Shown piece by piece: positions 45,998 through 54,975 of a stretch of DNA of 64,000 nt; position 1 is the first letter of the stretch, and every line of letters starts with the position of its first letter. The translations under genes and the position numbers were made by a program. This DNA comes from Halorussus aquaticus (GTDB lineage: Archaea; Halobacteriota; Halobacteria; Halobacteriales; Haladaptataceae). Under the pieces are notes generated by a model that was not told the origin of the DNA, searched no databases, and saw nothing but the letters and a program-made list of their open reading frames with translations. Where the stretch lies: the NCBI RefSeq assembly GCF_024218795.1, contig NZ_CP100400.1:1116001-1180000 (forward strand). Reading direction: 5' to 3'.

Positions 45998-47200
45998 TTA
46001 CGACGACGATTCGAGACCGCACTGGTCTTCGTAAACCATGGTCTCTCCGCAGGTCGTCGCGTTCATCTGTTGGGGATACGCGGGGTCGGCGAACCCCTCC
46101 CGATTCAACTTTTCTGCCGCGACGTTCGAGAGGTGCGTGTCGTCGGTGTAGGAGAGGAACCCCTTGCAGGTGTGCATCTCGCCGTTGCAGTCCTGTCCGC
46201 CGACCCGCCGGACCATGTTGTGGAGCATCTCGTGGACGATGGTCCGGGCGTAGCTTCGCTCGCTGGAGCGGTCGGTACCCTGCCACGGCCGGACGATGGC
46301 GGTCTTCGTCCCGCCCGCGTTACCGCCGCCCCGCACCGGAACGTCCTCCCCCGGAATCACGACGAGGAAGTGACTCCCGGTGTTCTCCCCGATGGTCTCG
46401 CGGTTGTAAAACTCCCGCATCGCCATGAAGCCGCTGACGCCGTGTGTCGTGGAACCGTCGTCGTGAACCCACTCGTCGATGGAGCGGTCGGTTCGCTGCT
46501 CGTCCGCGAGGTGGACGCGAATCCCCGTCTCACCGTCGGGATTCTCCACCAGCATCCCGGCGTACCACTGTTTCACCTGTGAGACCACGGACGACGGGAG
46601 TTCCTCGTCGGCGCCCTGGAGATAGAGAACGTGGACGAAGGCGTCCTTGTGGCGCGGGTCGGCCTCCGCGATACTCGCCCCCTTCGGGGTCGTGCCGCGG
46701 ATTTCCCAGCCGTCCCGGAGATTGTCGCCGTCGGTGTCGCCCCTCGTCGGGTCCGTCGGGCCGTCTCGCTCTCTGGGGTCCGACAGACCGTCGCCGTCGC
46801 CGTCCTCGGCTGTCGGGTCCATCTTCGCTTCGGCCTCCGTCGCGTCCCCGATGCCGTCACCGTCGGTGTCCGGGCTGGTGGGGTCCGAGCGCTCCCATTC
46901 CACGGCGCTCTCCTCCGTGACCGCTCCGGTTTCACGTTCTCCCGCGCCTCGGTACTCCTCGTCGTCGGTTAGTCCGTCGCCGTCCGTGTCGGTCCGCGTC
47001 GGGTCCGACTCGAACGCTCCTTCCCGGTCGTCGTCGAGGCCGTCGCCGTCCGTGTCGGCCGCTAGTGGGTCAGTCTCGCCGAACTCCTCGTGGGTCGGAA
47101 CGCCATCTCGGTCGGCGTCGAAGCCGAGGACTGCCCCAGTTGCGACGGCACTCCCAAGTACGACGGCGAGGAGAACCTGCGATAGGCCGGGTGTTCTCAT
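45998..47200 (-). CDS. Secreted zinc metalloprotease with thrombospondin-type-3-like calcium repeats
   Basis: 400 residues from the ATG at 47198-47200. A Sec-like N-terminal helix (LSQVLLAVVLGSAVATGAVLGF) is followed by about six DxDxDG calcium loops (DADRDGV, DTDGDGL, DTDGDGLT, DTDGDGIG, DGDGDGLS, DTDGDNL). The C-terminal catalytic domain carries HEMLHN (HExxH). Cysteines near the C-terminus (CNGEMHTC, TTCGETMVYEDQC) probably form disulfides. The calcium loops should give salt- and calcium-dependent stability outside the cell. The substrate is unknown. Confidence 0.85.
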   Translation of the reverse strand: MRTPGLSQVLLAVVLGSAVATGAVLGFDADRDGVPTHEEFGETDPLAADTDGDGLDDDREGAFESDPTRTDTDGDGLTDDEEYRGAGERETGAVTEESAVEWERSDPTSPDTDGDGIGDATEAEAKMDPTAEDGDGDGLSDPRERDGPTDPTRGDTDGDNLRDGWEIRGTTPKGASIAEADPRHKDAFVHVLYLQGADEELPSSVVSQVKQWYAGMLVENPDGETGIRVHLADEQRTDRSIDEWVHDDGSTTHGVSGFMAMREFYNRETIGENTGSHFLVVIPGEDVPVRGGGNAGGTKTAIVRPWQGTDRSSERSYARTIVHEMLHNMVRRVGGQDCNGEMHTCKGFLSYTDDTHLSNVAAEKLNREGFADPAYPQQMNATTCGETMVYEDQCGLESSS

Positions 47201-47287
47201 GCGTGCGACCAGTAACCGTCTAAACAAAACGTTTCTGTCTCGATTCGGGTTCGAGACCGCCATGGATCTCGGGCCGGAAATTCTCGC

Positions 47288-47932
47288 TCACGCGTCGCCG
47301 TCGATGTCGGCCCGGCCGCTCGTCGCGCTCCGGATGCGGTCCCGGAGCGGTTCGGCCTCCTCGACCGGCACTCGGACCGCGAAGGCGACGCGCTCGGCGT
47401 AGTCGGCGTCGAACTCGGCACCGTCCGCGCTCTCCAGAATCCCGCGCACGGTCCCCGAGTCGTCGTACTCGACCGCGACCGAGAACCGCTCGTGGGGGCG
47501 CTCCTCGACGAGTCCGGCGTCCTCGATGGCGTCCTTGACGCCGCGGGAGTACGAGCGCGCGAGACCGCCGACGCCGAGGTTCGTCCCGCCGTAGTACCGG
47601 GTCACCACCGCGACGACGTTCTCGACGCCCTCCTGCTGGAGGACGTTGAGCGCGGGTTTGCCCGCCGACCCGGAGGGTTCGCCGTCGTCGTCGGCCCACT
47701 CCCGGAGCAGTCCGCCGCCGGACGCTCGCTCGCCGCCGTCGCCGGACTCACGCACCCGGTAGGCCGGGACGTTGTGGGTCGCGTCGTCGTACTCCGCTCG
47801 AACCTCGGCGACGAACGCCTCGGCCGCCTCGCGGTCCGCGGCGGGCGCGGCGTGGCCGACGAACTCCGACCCGCGAATCTCGAACGCCGCCCGGCCCCGG
47901 CCAGCGACCGTCCTGAACGTGTCTTCACCCAT
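47288..47932 (-). CDS. IMPACT/YigZ family protein
   Basis: 214 residues. The family signature is the sequence DDGEPSGSAGKPALNVLQQEGVENVVAVVTRYYGGTNLGVGGLARSYS, with the GGT.LG.GGL core. A C-terminal ferredoxin-like domain (FSVAVEYDDSGTVRGILESADGAEF) follows. Members are linked to translation control and possible nuclease activity. The 5' end overlaps the upstream permease by 8 nt, so the two are coupled. Confidence 0.93.
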   Translation of the reverse strand: MGEDTFRTVAGRGRAAFEIRGSEFVGHAAPAADREAAEAFVAEVRAEYDDATHNVPAYRVRESGDGGERASGGGLLREWADDDGEPSGSAGKPALNVLQQEGVENVVAVVTRYYGGTNLGVGGLARSYSRGVKDAIEDAGLVEERPHERFSVAVEYDDSGTVRGILESADGAEFDADYAERVAFAVRVPVEEAEPLRDRIRSATSGRADIDGDA

Positions 47933-49106
47933 TCGTCTCGCCGTCGGCTTCGGTCTCGTCCGACTTGCCTCCGTCGGTCGTCACGTCGTCGGACGCCGCG
48001 TTCTCGGGCGTCGTCCCGAGCGACTCGGCCGCCTCGACCTCCCGGGTGACCGGGTCGCCGTGAATCAGTTCCGGCACCACGATTCGCGCGAGTTGGACGC
48101 CGAGGACGACCAACAGTGGACCGAGGAACAGTCCGTACCAGCCGAACAGCATGGTGCCGCCGATGTAGGCGAACACCATGAGTCCGCCGTGGACGTTCCG
48201 CCCCGCGATTATCGGCCGGAGTATCGCCACCGGGAGCAGGTCGAGGGCGAGAAAGCAGACCGCGAAGAACAGCATCGGGAACCAGAGCGGTCCCGACCCC
48301 GGTCCTCTCGTCGCCTGATACGTCAGGAGGAGTCCGACCGGCACGTAGACTATCTTCCCCACGACGAGCGGAACCAGCGTCGCCAACCCGGTCAACAGCG
48401 CGACAAGCGCCGGGGCCGGAACCGCGAGGTCCGGCGGCGCGACGACGTTCAGGCCGTTGTAGACCACCAGACCCAGCACCGTGACCGCGAAGACGGTCAG
48501 GACGTTCCCGACGTAGACCGAGTGGAGGTCCCGGTCCACCGCCAGCGCGTAGGTGTAGGCCGCCGACCCCTCGGACCCGAACTGGTCGCGATACCACGCC
48601 GCGAGTCGGCCGTCCTCGCGCAGGAGGACGAACGCCAGCAGCAGCGACAGGAAGAAGTGCGCCAGCGCGGTCGCCGCCGTCGAGAGCCCCGACACGACCG
48701 CCGAGAGCAACTCCTGACTGTTGGTCTGGGCGGGTCCGGGACCGAGGACTTTCTGGAGGTCCTCGACCAACGCCGTCGGCTTCTCGGGCGACCACGGGAC
48801 GAACCGCGCGAACGACGAGGGGTCGCTCTCCGTCAGTTGACTCAGCTCCTGTATCCCGACCACGGCGGTGTAGCCGACCAGCAACACCACGGGCACCGTC
48901 ACCAGAACCATGGTCAGGTCCGCGGCGGTGTCCGAGGAGAGGCGGCGGCGCAACCGCCTGTCGAGCGGTCGCATCCCGTAGTAGAGGAAGACGCCGAACA
49001 CGACCGTCCCGACGAACGACCAGAGGACGAACGCGAGGAGTCCGAGCATCGCGGCGGTGAACGCCCACCACGCGAGGCGCTCTCGGTCCTCCGGGAGAAT
49101 CGCCAT
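47925..49106 (-). CDS. AI-2E family (TqsA/PerM-type) transporter
   Basis: 393 residues, about eight transmembrane segments. Family features: a LYYGMRPLDRRL loop, VGNVLTVFAVTVLGLVVYNGL, and the conserved C-terminal GTMLFGWYGLFLGPLLVVLG. The polar C-terminal tail (residues 355-393) is rich in Thr and Asp. Some members export autoinducer-2 and others act as Na+/H+ antiporters, so the solute is open. It heads a two-gene unit with the IMPACT protein. Confidence 0.93.
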   Translation of the reverse strand: MAILPEDRERLAWWAFTAAMLGLLAFVLWSFVGTVVFGVFLYYGMRPLDRRLRRRLSSDTAADLTMVLVTVPVVLLVGYTAVVGIQELSQLTESDPSSFARFVPWSPEKPTALVEDLQKVLGPGPAQTNSQELLSAVVSGLSTAATALAHFFLSLLLAFVLLREDGRLAAWYRDQFGSEGSAAYTYALAVDRDLHSVYVGNVLTVFAVTVLGLVVYNGLNVVAPPDLAVPAPALVALLTGLATLVPLVVGKIVYVPVGLLLTYQATRGPGSGPLWFPMLFFAVCFLALDLLPVAILRPIIAGRNVHGGLMVFAYIGGTMLFGWYGLFLGPLLVVLGVQLARIVVPELIHGDPVTREVEAAESLGTTPENAASDDVTTDGGKSDETEADGETNG

Positions 49107-49232
49107 GTGCTACTGTTGTCAGTCGAGCGGTAAAGGAGCGCGGGCCGACTCCCGGGTAGCGCGCCGAGCGTGGGGCGGTGGGCCGAGCACCCGGAACGGA
49201 CTCAGCGAACGTCACCGGTTCGGCGCGGTCCC

Positions 49233-50633
49233 TCACTCGGCGGGGACGACCCGGTGGAGTCCGCCGCCGTCGCTCCCGCTTCCGAGGACGTAGAGTTCGC
49301 CGTCGGGGGCGCGGCCGAACGAGTAGACCCGGCCGACCTTCTCGGCGTCGTCCCCGGCCACCGGCAGGACGCGGGTCGGCCAGAGACCGCCCTCGGTGGG
49401 CGTCGCGGCGAACAGTCGCCCGTCGGCCGACAGGTCGGCGAAGACGTACGCGCCGGTCAGGTCCGGGAGCGCCGACCCGCGGTAGACGTGGCCGCCGATG
49501 ACCGAGACGCCGCTGACGCCGTCGCCCGAGTGGGGATACTCGATGACGGGGTCGACGAGCGGTTCGCCGCCGCGGACGCCGTCGGGCGTGCGGTCCGGGC
49601 AGTCGTCGGCGGAGTAGCAGTGGGTGCCCTCTTTGACGTTCCAGCCGTAGTTACCGCCCTTCTCGACCAGACTCACCTCCTCGTAGCCGCTCTGGCCCAC
49701 GTCCGCGACGAGCAACCGCCCGCGGTCGAACGCCATCCGCCACGGGTTCCGGAACCCCCACGCGTAGTGTTCGGGGAGTCCAGCGCCGCCGCCCGCGAAG
49801 GGGTTGTCCTCGGGGATGGCGTAACTTCGGCTCCCCGACGCCTCGCCGTCTGCGGTTTCACCGCCTCCGTTTCGAGGCGTCTCCGACGCCTCGCTATCCA
49901 CGTCGAGTCGGAGGACGCTCCCGAGCAGGTTCTGGGTCACGTCCTGCCCGTTGCCGCCGGGGACGGCGTCGTACCAGTCCTCGACGTGACCCGCCCCTCG
50001 GTCGCCGCCGGACCCGCCGTCGCCGACGCCGACGTAGAGGTAGCCGTCCGGTCCGAAGAGGACGGACCCGGCGTTGTGGTTGCCCTGCGGTTCGGGAATC
50101 TCCAGAATCGTCCGCTCGGAGTCCGGGTCGGCCTGCGTCCCGTCGCCGGTCGCCTCGAACTCCGAGAGGACGAACGTGTGGTCGTAGTCGTCGGGCGTGC
50201 CCGAGCGCGGGGGCGCGCTGTAGCGCACGAACCCCCGGCGATTCTCGGCGAACTCCGGGTGGAGCGCGATACCGAGCAGACCGGTCTCGCTCCCGACCGT
50301 GACCGTCTCGCGCAGGTCGAGGAACGGGTCGTCGCGCAGGCCGTCCGACCCGTGGACGAAGACGCGGCCCCGCTGGTCGGCGACGTACCGCAAGTCGGCG
50401 TCGGGCGCGAACGCCACGTCGAGGGGCACCTCGAACCCGGTCGCCAGCGTTTCCAAACCGACCGACTCGGGGAGCGACTCGACTGCGGTCGTGGTTCCGC
50501 CCGCGCCCGAATCGGTCGTCGCCTGCCCGCTCCCTGCCGGTCCGTCGGCCGACTGCGAGCACCCGGCGAGTCCCGTCGCCGCGCTCCCGGCCGCCAGCGC
50601 GAGGAACTGTCGTCTGTTCGAATCGAAGGTCAT
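49233..50633 (-). CDS. PQQ-dependent sugar dehydrogenase-like lipoprotein (Tat-exported)
   Basis: 466 residues. NRRQFLALAAG is a Tat motif, and LAGC a lipobox; a Thr/Ser/Gly spacer follows. The rest is a six-bladed soluble glucose dehydrogenase-type propeller: LLGIALHPEFAENRRGFVRYS, NHNAGSVLFGPDGYLYVGVGDGG, FRNPWRMAFD and YGWNVKEGTHCYS. Members oxidise aldose sugars with PQQ. A 50-residue insertion (GNGQDVTQNLL... GETADGEASGSRSY) carries extra acidic residues. It is probably attached to the outer face of the membrane. Confidence 0.92.
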   Translation of the reverse strand: MTFDSNRRQFLALAAGSAATGLAGCSQSADGPAGSGQATTDSGAGGTTTAVESLPESVGLETLATGFEVPLDVAFAPDADLRYVADQRGRVFVHGSDGLRDDPFLDLRETVTVGSETGLLGIALHPEFAENRRGFVRYSAPPRSGTPDDYDHTFVLSEFEATGDGTQADPDSERTILEIPEPQGNHNAGSVLFGPDGYLYVGVGDGGSGGDRGAGHVEDWYDAVPGGNGQDVTQNLLGSVLRLDVDSEASETPRNGGGETADGEASGSRSYAIPEDNPFAGGGAGLPEHYAWGFRNPWRMAFDRGRLLVADVGQSGYEEVSLVEKGGNYGWNVKEGTHCYSADDCPDRTPDGVRGGEPLVDPVIEYPHSGDGVSGVSVIGGHVYRGSALPDLTGAYVFADLSADGRLFAATPTEGGLWPTRVLPVAGDDAEKVGRVYSFGRAPDGELYVLGSGSDGGGLHRVVPAE

Positions 50634-50639
50634 GCCAGT

Positions 50640-50867
50640 GGTCTAGGGACGAAAACGGAAATAGCTGGGCGCGCTGGGTGAGACACTGACTGCTCGAAAC
50701 GCTCAGTAGGACCCTCCGTTAGGCACATATCGGTGCGGTTTGGAGTCGCGGTACGGTTGCTGTCGCTCCTTGGAGTTGCCGATAGCTAGCGTCTTTGCGC
50801 CCGTCCTCTCCGCCGTGAAGTTGGTTCTCCCGTCCGAATATCGGTCCGACCTCGTGAACTGTGCGCC
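50640..50867. other. Gene-free stretch between the sugar dehydrogenase start and a broken small gene
   Basis: No convincing coding region, tRNA or clear repeat is visible in this stretch. Upstream elements for the divergently oriented sugar dehydrogenase gene (ATG at 50633) would lie at its left edge. Confidence 0.4.
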
Positions 50868-51055
50868 TCACCCCGAAACGAGCCACAGAAGGCCGGGGAT
50901 GACGAGCATCGCACTCCAGATGTATCGGAAAACCACACCTGACCGCTACTCGGCTCCGGGTCTTTGGCACCGACGTTCCGCATCTTTGCGAACGGTTCCG
51001 GATGCCGAACTGCTACTAGTCCGAGGACGATTACGGGGACGGCGAGCGGTTCCAT
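50868..51055 (-). pseudogene. Broken gene for a small two-helix membrane protein
   Basis: On the minus strand the ATG at 51055 gives MEPLAVPVIVLGLVAVRHPEPFAKMRNVGAKDPEPS, and a second frame gives RSGVVFRYIWSAMLVIPGLLWLVSG then a stop at 50868. Each half has one hydrophobic helix, and joined by one inserted base near 50945 they would form a 62-residue protein. The pattern resembles small haloarchaeal DUF6199-like membrane proteins. No full-length frame exists here, so it is disrupted or has a sequencing error. Confidence 0.6.
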
Positions 51056-51145
51056 CACCACTTTCTCGACATTCTCCTGATGAATATCTTTCCCTCGATG
51101 AGAAGCCCTGCAGTTAGAACCGCGGACGAGGAAGTACTGTCGGAA

Positions 51146-51649
51146 CTACTTCAGTTCGATTTTGTGAACGAAGTCGAGGTTCTTCAACTCGTTCAGCACG
51201 TCGCCGGGCACGTCGTCGTCGGTGACGATGTAGAGGCGGGGTTCGTCGGTGAACTCCGGGTCCTCGCTGACTGTCTGGCGAATCGAGATGTCGTTCTCGG
51301 CCAGCATGGTCGTGACCGTCGCGACGATGCCGGGTTGGTCGGCGTCGTTCACGTTGACGGTCAGGACGTTCAGGTCGAGGACGGGCGCGAGGTCCATCAG
51401 ACTCGGAATCGAGGAGATGTTCTGGAAGATGCGGCGCAACTCCTCGTCGGCGAGGATGGCGTCGGTGGTCGAGTCCACGACCCGGCGGTCCACGTCGATT
51501 TCGCGGGCGATTTGGGTGTTCGGAATCTCGATGGACCCGGAGACGACCCGCCCGTCGTCGTTGACCGAGAACCCGCGTTCGAGGAGCAGGCGGATGACCG
51601 CCTGCTGGGAGGGGCTTCCCTCGAACTTCTGCATTATCTCGTCGAACAT
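51146..51649 (-). CDS. Amino-acid metabolism regulator with ACT domain (COG2150 type)
   Basis: 167 residues. The N-terminal half is a winged-helix-like region (FEGSPSQQAVIRLLLERGFSVNDDGRVVSGSIEIPNTQIAREIDVDRRVVDSTTDAIL). The C-terminal half is an ACT domain (LTVNVNDADQPGIVATVTTMLAENDISIRQTVSED... LYIVTDDDVPG), which binds amino acids. It is a common archaeal regulator beside biosynthesis genes. Here it precedes hisB and hisA on the same strand, with which it may be functionally linked. Confidence 0.9.
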   Translation of the reverse strand: MFDEIMQKFEGSPSQQAVIRLLLERGFSVNDDGRVVSGSIEIPNTQIAREIDVDRRVVDSTTDAILADEELRRIFQNISSIPSLMDLAPVLDLNVLTVNVNDADQPGIVATVTTMLAENDISIRQTVSEDPEFTDEPRLYIVTDDDVPGDVLNELKNLDFVHKIELK

Positions 51650-51948
51650 CTATCTGGTAGGTATGGGGTAGGGAGGGGTTTAGTCGTTGTCTCTCGGAAC
51701 TGGGCTTGTGGGACGTACTCCACAGTAGCCTGACCGTCGCACAAGAAGTCGAGCGGTGAACGTAGGCTAGCTACAGGCTTGAGCCTATCATACCGCCAAC
51801 TGCACCGCCACCGCGGGCCACACCCTCCCCAACCGATTGCGGTCCTCGGTCTTCGCTCCGCTCCGACCTGCGGTCCTCATCCCTCGCACGGAATTGGCGC
51901 GACACGAGGTCGCGCCAGCGCGCGCCGGTTCGGAAACTCGATAGCGCG
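51650..51948. other. 299-bp intergenic region before hisB with a GC-rich element
   Basis: Between the ACT regulator start (51649, minus) and the hisB stop (51949, minus) there is no gene. It contains the second copy of the GCTAGCT element from 51766. Confidence 0.6.
51766..51940. repeat. GC-rich intergenic element, copy 2
   Basis: It begins GCTAGCTACAGGCTTGAGCC, then CAACTGCACCGCCACCGCGG, CACCCTCCCCAACCGATTGC and CCCTCGCACGG. The order of blocks matches the element at 41144. It lies directly downstream of hisB, between hisB and the ACT regulator gene. Confidence 0.55.
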
Positions 51949-52536
51949 CTACAACTTCCCCTTCGTACTCGCCACGTCGCTCCGCCTATCGTCGATGCGC
52001 GTCGCGTCGTCCAGCGCTCGCGCCAGCGACTTGAACATCGCTTCGATTTCGTGGTGGGCGTTCTCGCCCTCGACGCTCACGTGGAGCGTCAGTCCGGCGT
52101 TCGTGGCCAGCGAGCGCGCGAAGTGCTTGGCCATGTGGCTGGTCATGTCGCCCACGCTGGCCTGCGAGAACTCCCCGTCGAACTCGAACAGCGGGCGGCC
52201 GCTCACGTCCACGACGACGCCCGCGACGGCCTCGTCCAGCGGGACCTTCCGGTCGGCGAATCGCACGATGCCGCGCTTGTCGCCCAGCGCCTCTTCGAGG
52301 GCGTCGCCGAGCGTGATGGCCACGTCCTCGACGGTGTGGTGGTCGTCGATTTCGAGGTCACCGTCGCAGCGCACCGTCAGGTCGAACAGGCCGTGCTTGG
52401 CGAAGCTTTCGAGCATGTGGTCGAAGAAGCCGACGCCCGTCTCGACCGTGGCGTCGCCGTCGCCGTCCACGTCGAGGGTCACCTCGATGTCCGTCTCGGC
52501 GGTCTCGCGGGTCACCGCGGCGGTTCGGTCGCTCAT
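51949..52536 (-). CDS. hisB: Imidazoleglycerol-phosphate dehydratase
   Basis: 195 residues, single-domain archaeal form. The metal-binding motifs [52 protein letters not shown] and [11 protein letters not shown] (two HHxxE pairs that bind Mn2+) are complete. It performs the dehydration step of histidine synthesis. It lies on the same strand as hisA, with a small plus-strand gene in between. Confidence 0.97.
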   Translation of the reverse strand: MSDRTAAVTRETAETDIEVTLDVDGDGDATVETGVGFFDHMLESFAKHGLFDLTVRCDGDLEIDDHHTVEDVAITLGDALEEALGDKRGIVRFADRKVPLDEAVAGVVVDVSGRPLFEFDGEFSQASVGDMTSHMAKHFARSLATNAGLTLHVSVEGENAHHEIEAMFKSLARALDDATRIDDRRSDVASTKGKL

Positions 52537-52605
52537 ACCCGACAGTTAGCCCCCAGCCACAAGGTCGTTACCTTCGGGCGCGTCGGAGATGACGAACGTC
52601 TGACA

Positions 52606-52615
52606 AAGTTATATG
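52606..52615 (+). promoter_or_regulatory. TATA element of the 59-residue membrane protein
   Basis: AAGTTATATG is centred about 37 nt before the ATG at 52647, on the strand opposite hisB and hisA. Confidence 0.45.
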
Positions 52616-52646
52616 TGGCTGCTCACGGTACAGTTGTCCAGTAACG

Positions 52647-52826
52647 ATGCGAAAAATCGACGTACTGACGCTGCTCGGCCTACTGCAAGGGAGTCTGCTG
52701 TCGCTCGGCGACGGCGCGGTCGTGGGCGTTCCGCTGTTCGCCGCCAGCGCGTACATGTTGGCGAAGCGGCGAGCGCGACCGACTCGGGAGCGCGTGACGA
52801 GCGCCGCGGCCGCACTCTCGCGCTAA
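52647..52826 (+). CDS. Small hydrophobic protein between hisB and hisA (59 aa)
   Basis: MRKIDVLTLLGLLQGSLLSLGDGAVVGVPLFAASAYMLAKRRARP..., with a helical stretch at residues 7-45 and an Arg-rich tail. It has a TATA-like element upstream. It runs convergent to hisA and overlaps its end by 4 nt. The sequence looks like a one- or two-helix membrane protein; no family was recognised. Confidence 0.6.
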   Translation: MRKIDVLTLLGLLQGSLLSLGDGAVVGVPLFAASAYMLAKRRARPTRERVTSAAAALSR

Positions 52827-53551
52827 CTCGACTTCGCTTCTTCGAGCGTGAACTCGCCCTCGTAGAGCGCGGTCCCGACGACGACCGCCGCGGCCCCCGC
52901 GTCGCGGAGCGCGCGAACGTCCGCGAGCGTGGCGACGCCGCCCGACGCCACGACCGGGATATCGACCGCTTCGACCACCTCGCGTACCCGGTCGGTCTGG
53001 ACGCCAGCGAGTTGCCCCTCCACGTCCACGTCGGTGAACAGAATCGCGCCCGCGCCCAGTTCCTCGTAGCGCGCCGCGGCCTCTGCGGGGTCGAGACCCG
53101 TCCCCTCGGTCCACCCCGAGACGACGACTTCGCCGTCCTTGGCGTCGAGGCTGACCGTCACCGACCCGGGATACTCCGCGGAAATCTCCTCGACTATCTC
53201 CGGGTTCTCGACCGCCGCGGTGCCTAGAATCACGCGGTCCACGCCGCGTTCGAGCAAGTCCGTGGCGTCCGCGGCGGTCCGAATACCGCCGCCTAACTGC
53301 ACGTCGATATCTTCTCCGACGGCGTCGAGGACCGCCTCGACCGCGTCGGCGTTCGCTCGCTCGCCCTCGAACGCGCCGTCGAGGTCCACGAGGTGGAGCG
53401 TCTCCGCGCCCTGCTCGACCCACCGCCGGGCCGCCTCGACGGGGTCGCCGTAGGTCTTCTCGGTGCCGCGCTCGCCCTGCACCAACTGGACGACCTCGCC
53501 GTCCTGCATATCGACGGCGGGGACGACCTCGAACTCGGGGAAGTGTGTCAT
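52823..53551 (-). CDS. hisA: Phosphoribosylformimino-5-aminoimidazole carboxamide ribotide isomerase
   Basis: 242 residues, TIM barrel with two phosphate sites. Motifs: VVPAVDMQDGEVVQLVQGE, LHLVDLDGAFEG, VQLGGGIRTAADATDLLERGVDRVILGT, LDAKDGEVVVSGW, ILFTDVDVEGQLAG and PVVASGGVATLADV. The acid/base aspartates are those in AVDMQDG and FTDVDVEG. It makes the fourth intermediate of histidine synthesis and is not fused to HisF. Confidence 0.97.
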   Translation of the reverse strand: MTHFPEFEVVPAVDMQDGEVVQLVQGERGTEKTYGDPVEAARRWVEQGAETLHLVDLDGAFEGERANADAVEAVLDAVGEDIDVQLGGGIRTAADATDLLERGVDRVILGTAAVENPEIVEEISAEYPGSVTVSLDAKDGEVVVSGWTEGTGLDPAEAAARYEELGAGAILFTDVDVEGQLAGVQTDRVREVVEAVDIPVVASGGVATLADVRALRDAGAAAVVVGTALYEGEFTLEEAKSS

Positions 53552-53693
53552 GGGGGTCGATAGGCGGAGCGGCGGTTAAAGGCTCACCCTTCGCCCGTCG
53601 TCCTTCTTCCCGTGCTATTCGCCCGTCGTCTTCCGTCTCGCGCTACCTGCGCCTTCCGGTCGTTTCAAGCCCCCGGCAGACGAACCCCCGGCC

Positions 53694-54383
53694 ATGTCAC
53701 TGGTCGCGTTCGACTTCGACGGGACGCTGTCGGACTCGGAGATGACGGTCCTGCTCGGCGAACAGAAGGGAGTCGCCGACGAGATGGCCGACATCACCGA
53801 GCGAGCGATGAACGACGAAATCAGCTACGCCGAGAGCCTCCGCGACCGGGCCGCCCTGCTGGAGGGCCTCCCGGAAGCCGACGCCGAGGACGCCTTCGAG
53901 GAGGTGTACCTCCGGCCCGACGCTGGTACGGTCATCCGTGAGTTGAACGAGGCGGGCGTGACCACCGCCATCCTGACCGGCGGGTTCGAGCGCGGCGTCG
54001 AAGTCGCGCTGGAGCGCGAGGGCGTCTCGGTCGATACCATCGTCGCCAACCGCCTGCCGGTCGCGGACGGCGAAAGCGAGGCGGGAAGCGCCTCGGGCGA
54101 CGCGAGCGGGCAACGCCCGCGAGCACTCACCGGCGAGGTCGAAGGCCCGCTCATCGAGGGCACGAAGGACGACGCGCTCGAACGCCTCGCCGGAGAGCGC
54201 GAAATCGACATCCGCGACACCGTCGCGGTCGGCGACGGCGCGAACGACCTCCCGATGCTGGAGGTCGCGGGTCTCGCGGTCGGGTTCTCGCCCAAGCCCG
54301 CGGTTCGGCCCTCCTGCGACGTGACGGTCTCCACCATGGAGCGACTCCGAGAGGTGTTCGACGAGGAGGGACTGCTGGACTGA
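53694..54383 (+). CDS. serB: Phosphoserine phosphatase-like HAD hydrolase
   Basis: 229 residues. HAD motif I FDFDGTLSDSE, motif II TAILTGGF, motif III lysine in IEGTKDDALERL, motif IV VAVGDGANDLPML. The GDGANDLPML form and the cap position match SerB-type enzymes that release serine from phosphoserine. A hydrophilic insert (residues about 120-150) lies before motif III. It is 142 bp downstream of hisA on the opposite strand. Confidence 0.88.
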   Translation: MSLVAFDFDGTLSDSEMTVLLGEQKGVADEMADITERAMNDEISYAESLRDRAALLEGLPEADAEDAFEEVYLRPDAGTVIRELNEAGVTTAILTGGFERGVEVALEREGVSVDTIVANRLPVADGESEAGSASGDASGQRPRALTGEVEGPLIEGTKDDALERLAGEREIDIRDTVAVGDGANDLPMLEVAGLAVGFSPKPAVRPSCDVTVSTMERLREVFDEEGLLD

Positions 54384-54461
54384 CGCGCGGTCGATACGAA
54401 GTCCTCATCGCTCGTCGGGTTAGCGAGGTTACAAATATGGTCCGCCGATAACGTACCCGGA

Positions 54462-54836
54462 ATGCGATCTAGACGCGCATTTCTGATTTCCCTGCTGGCG
54501 GCGACTGTCAGCGCTGGCTGTTCCTCACGCCCGCGGCCGGACCCGATCGAACTCACCGTCCGTAACAGCGGAACGGACCCGTATCGAGTCCGTATCGTCC
54601 TCGACGAGGTAGAGAGTGACCGGACTTTTAGCGAGGAAATCACCGTCGCGGCGGGCGACGTCGCCGAACTCTCCGCGTTCCCGCGGTACCGCGGGGTACA
54701 CGCCAAGGTGTTCGTGAACGGTTCGATAGCGTTCGAGAGGACGTACACCTCCGGTCCGTCGTGTTCGTCCCGAGAGTTCTCCGTCGATGTCGGAACGGAC
54801 GGCTACGTCACCCTGTTAGACGGGACGTGTGTATAG
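54462..54836 (+). CDS. Small Tat lipoprotein of unknown function (124 aa)
   Basis: The N-terminus MRSRRAFLISLLAATVSAGCSS has the twin-arginine pair and a lipobox (VSAGC), so it is a membrane-attached extracellular protein. The remainder (TVRNSGTDPYRVRIVLDEVESDRTFSEEITVAAGDVAELSAFPRYRG) is beta-rich, like a small Ig-like or DUF-type ectodomain. No family was recognised. Confidence 0.75.
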   Translation: MRSRRAFLISLLAATVSAGCSSRPRPDPIELTVRNSGTDPYRVRIVLDEVESDRTFSEEITVAAGDVAELSAFPRYRGVHAKVFVNGSIAFERTYTSGPSCSSREFSVDVGTDGYVTLLDGTCV

Positions 54837-54975
54837 CGTTCGGTCCACGAACGACGCGCCACGTGGCCCTGATGCAAATCGGACGAGCATCTCACGGCAG
54901 GACCGACTCGGAACCGTCCGAGTTCGGCGCCGACAGACACGCAACTTTTCTTCGGTCGGGCCGAACCCACGATTC

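Noticed and set aside
50740-51117. Plus-strand frame of 125 codons
   Set aside because: It lies opposite the broken small membrane-protein gene and shows no domain; hydrophobic segments appear only on the other strand.
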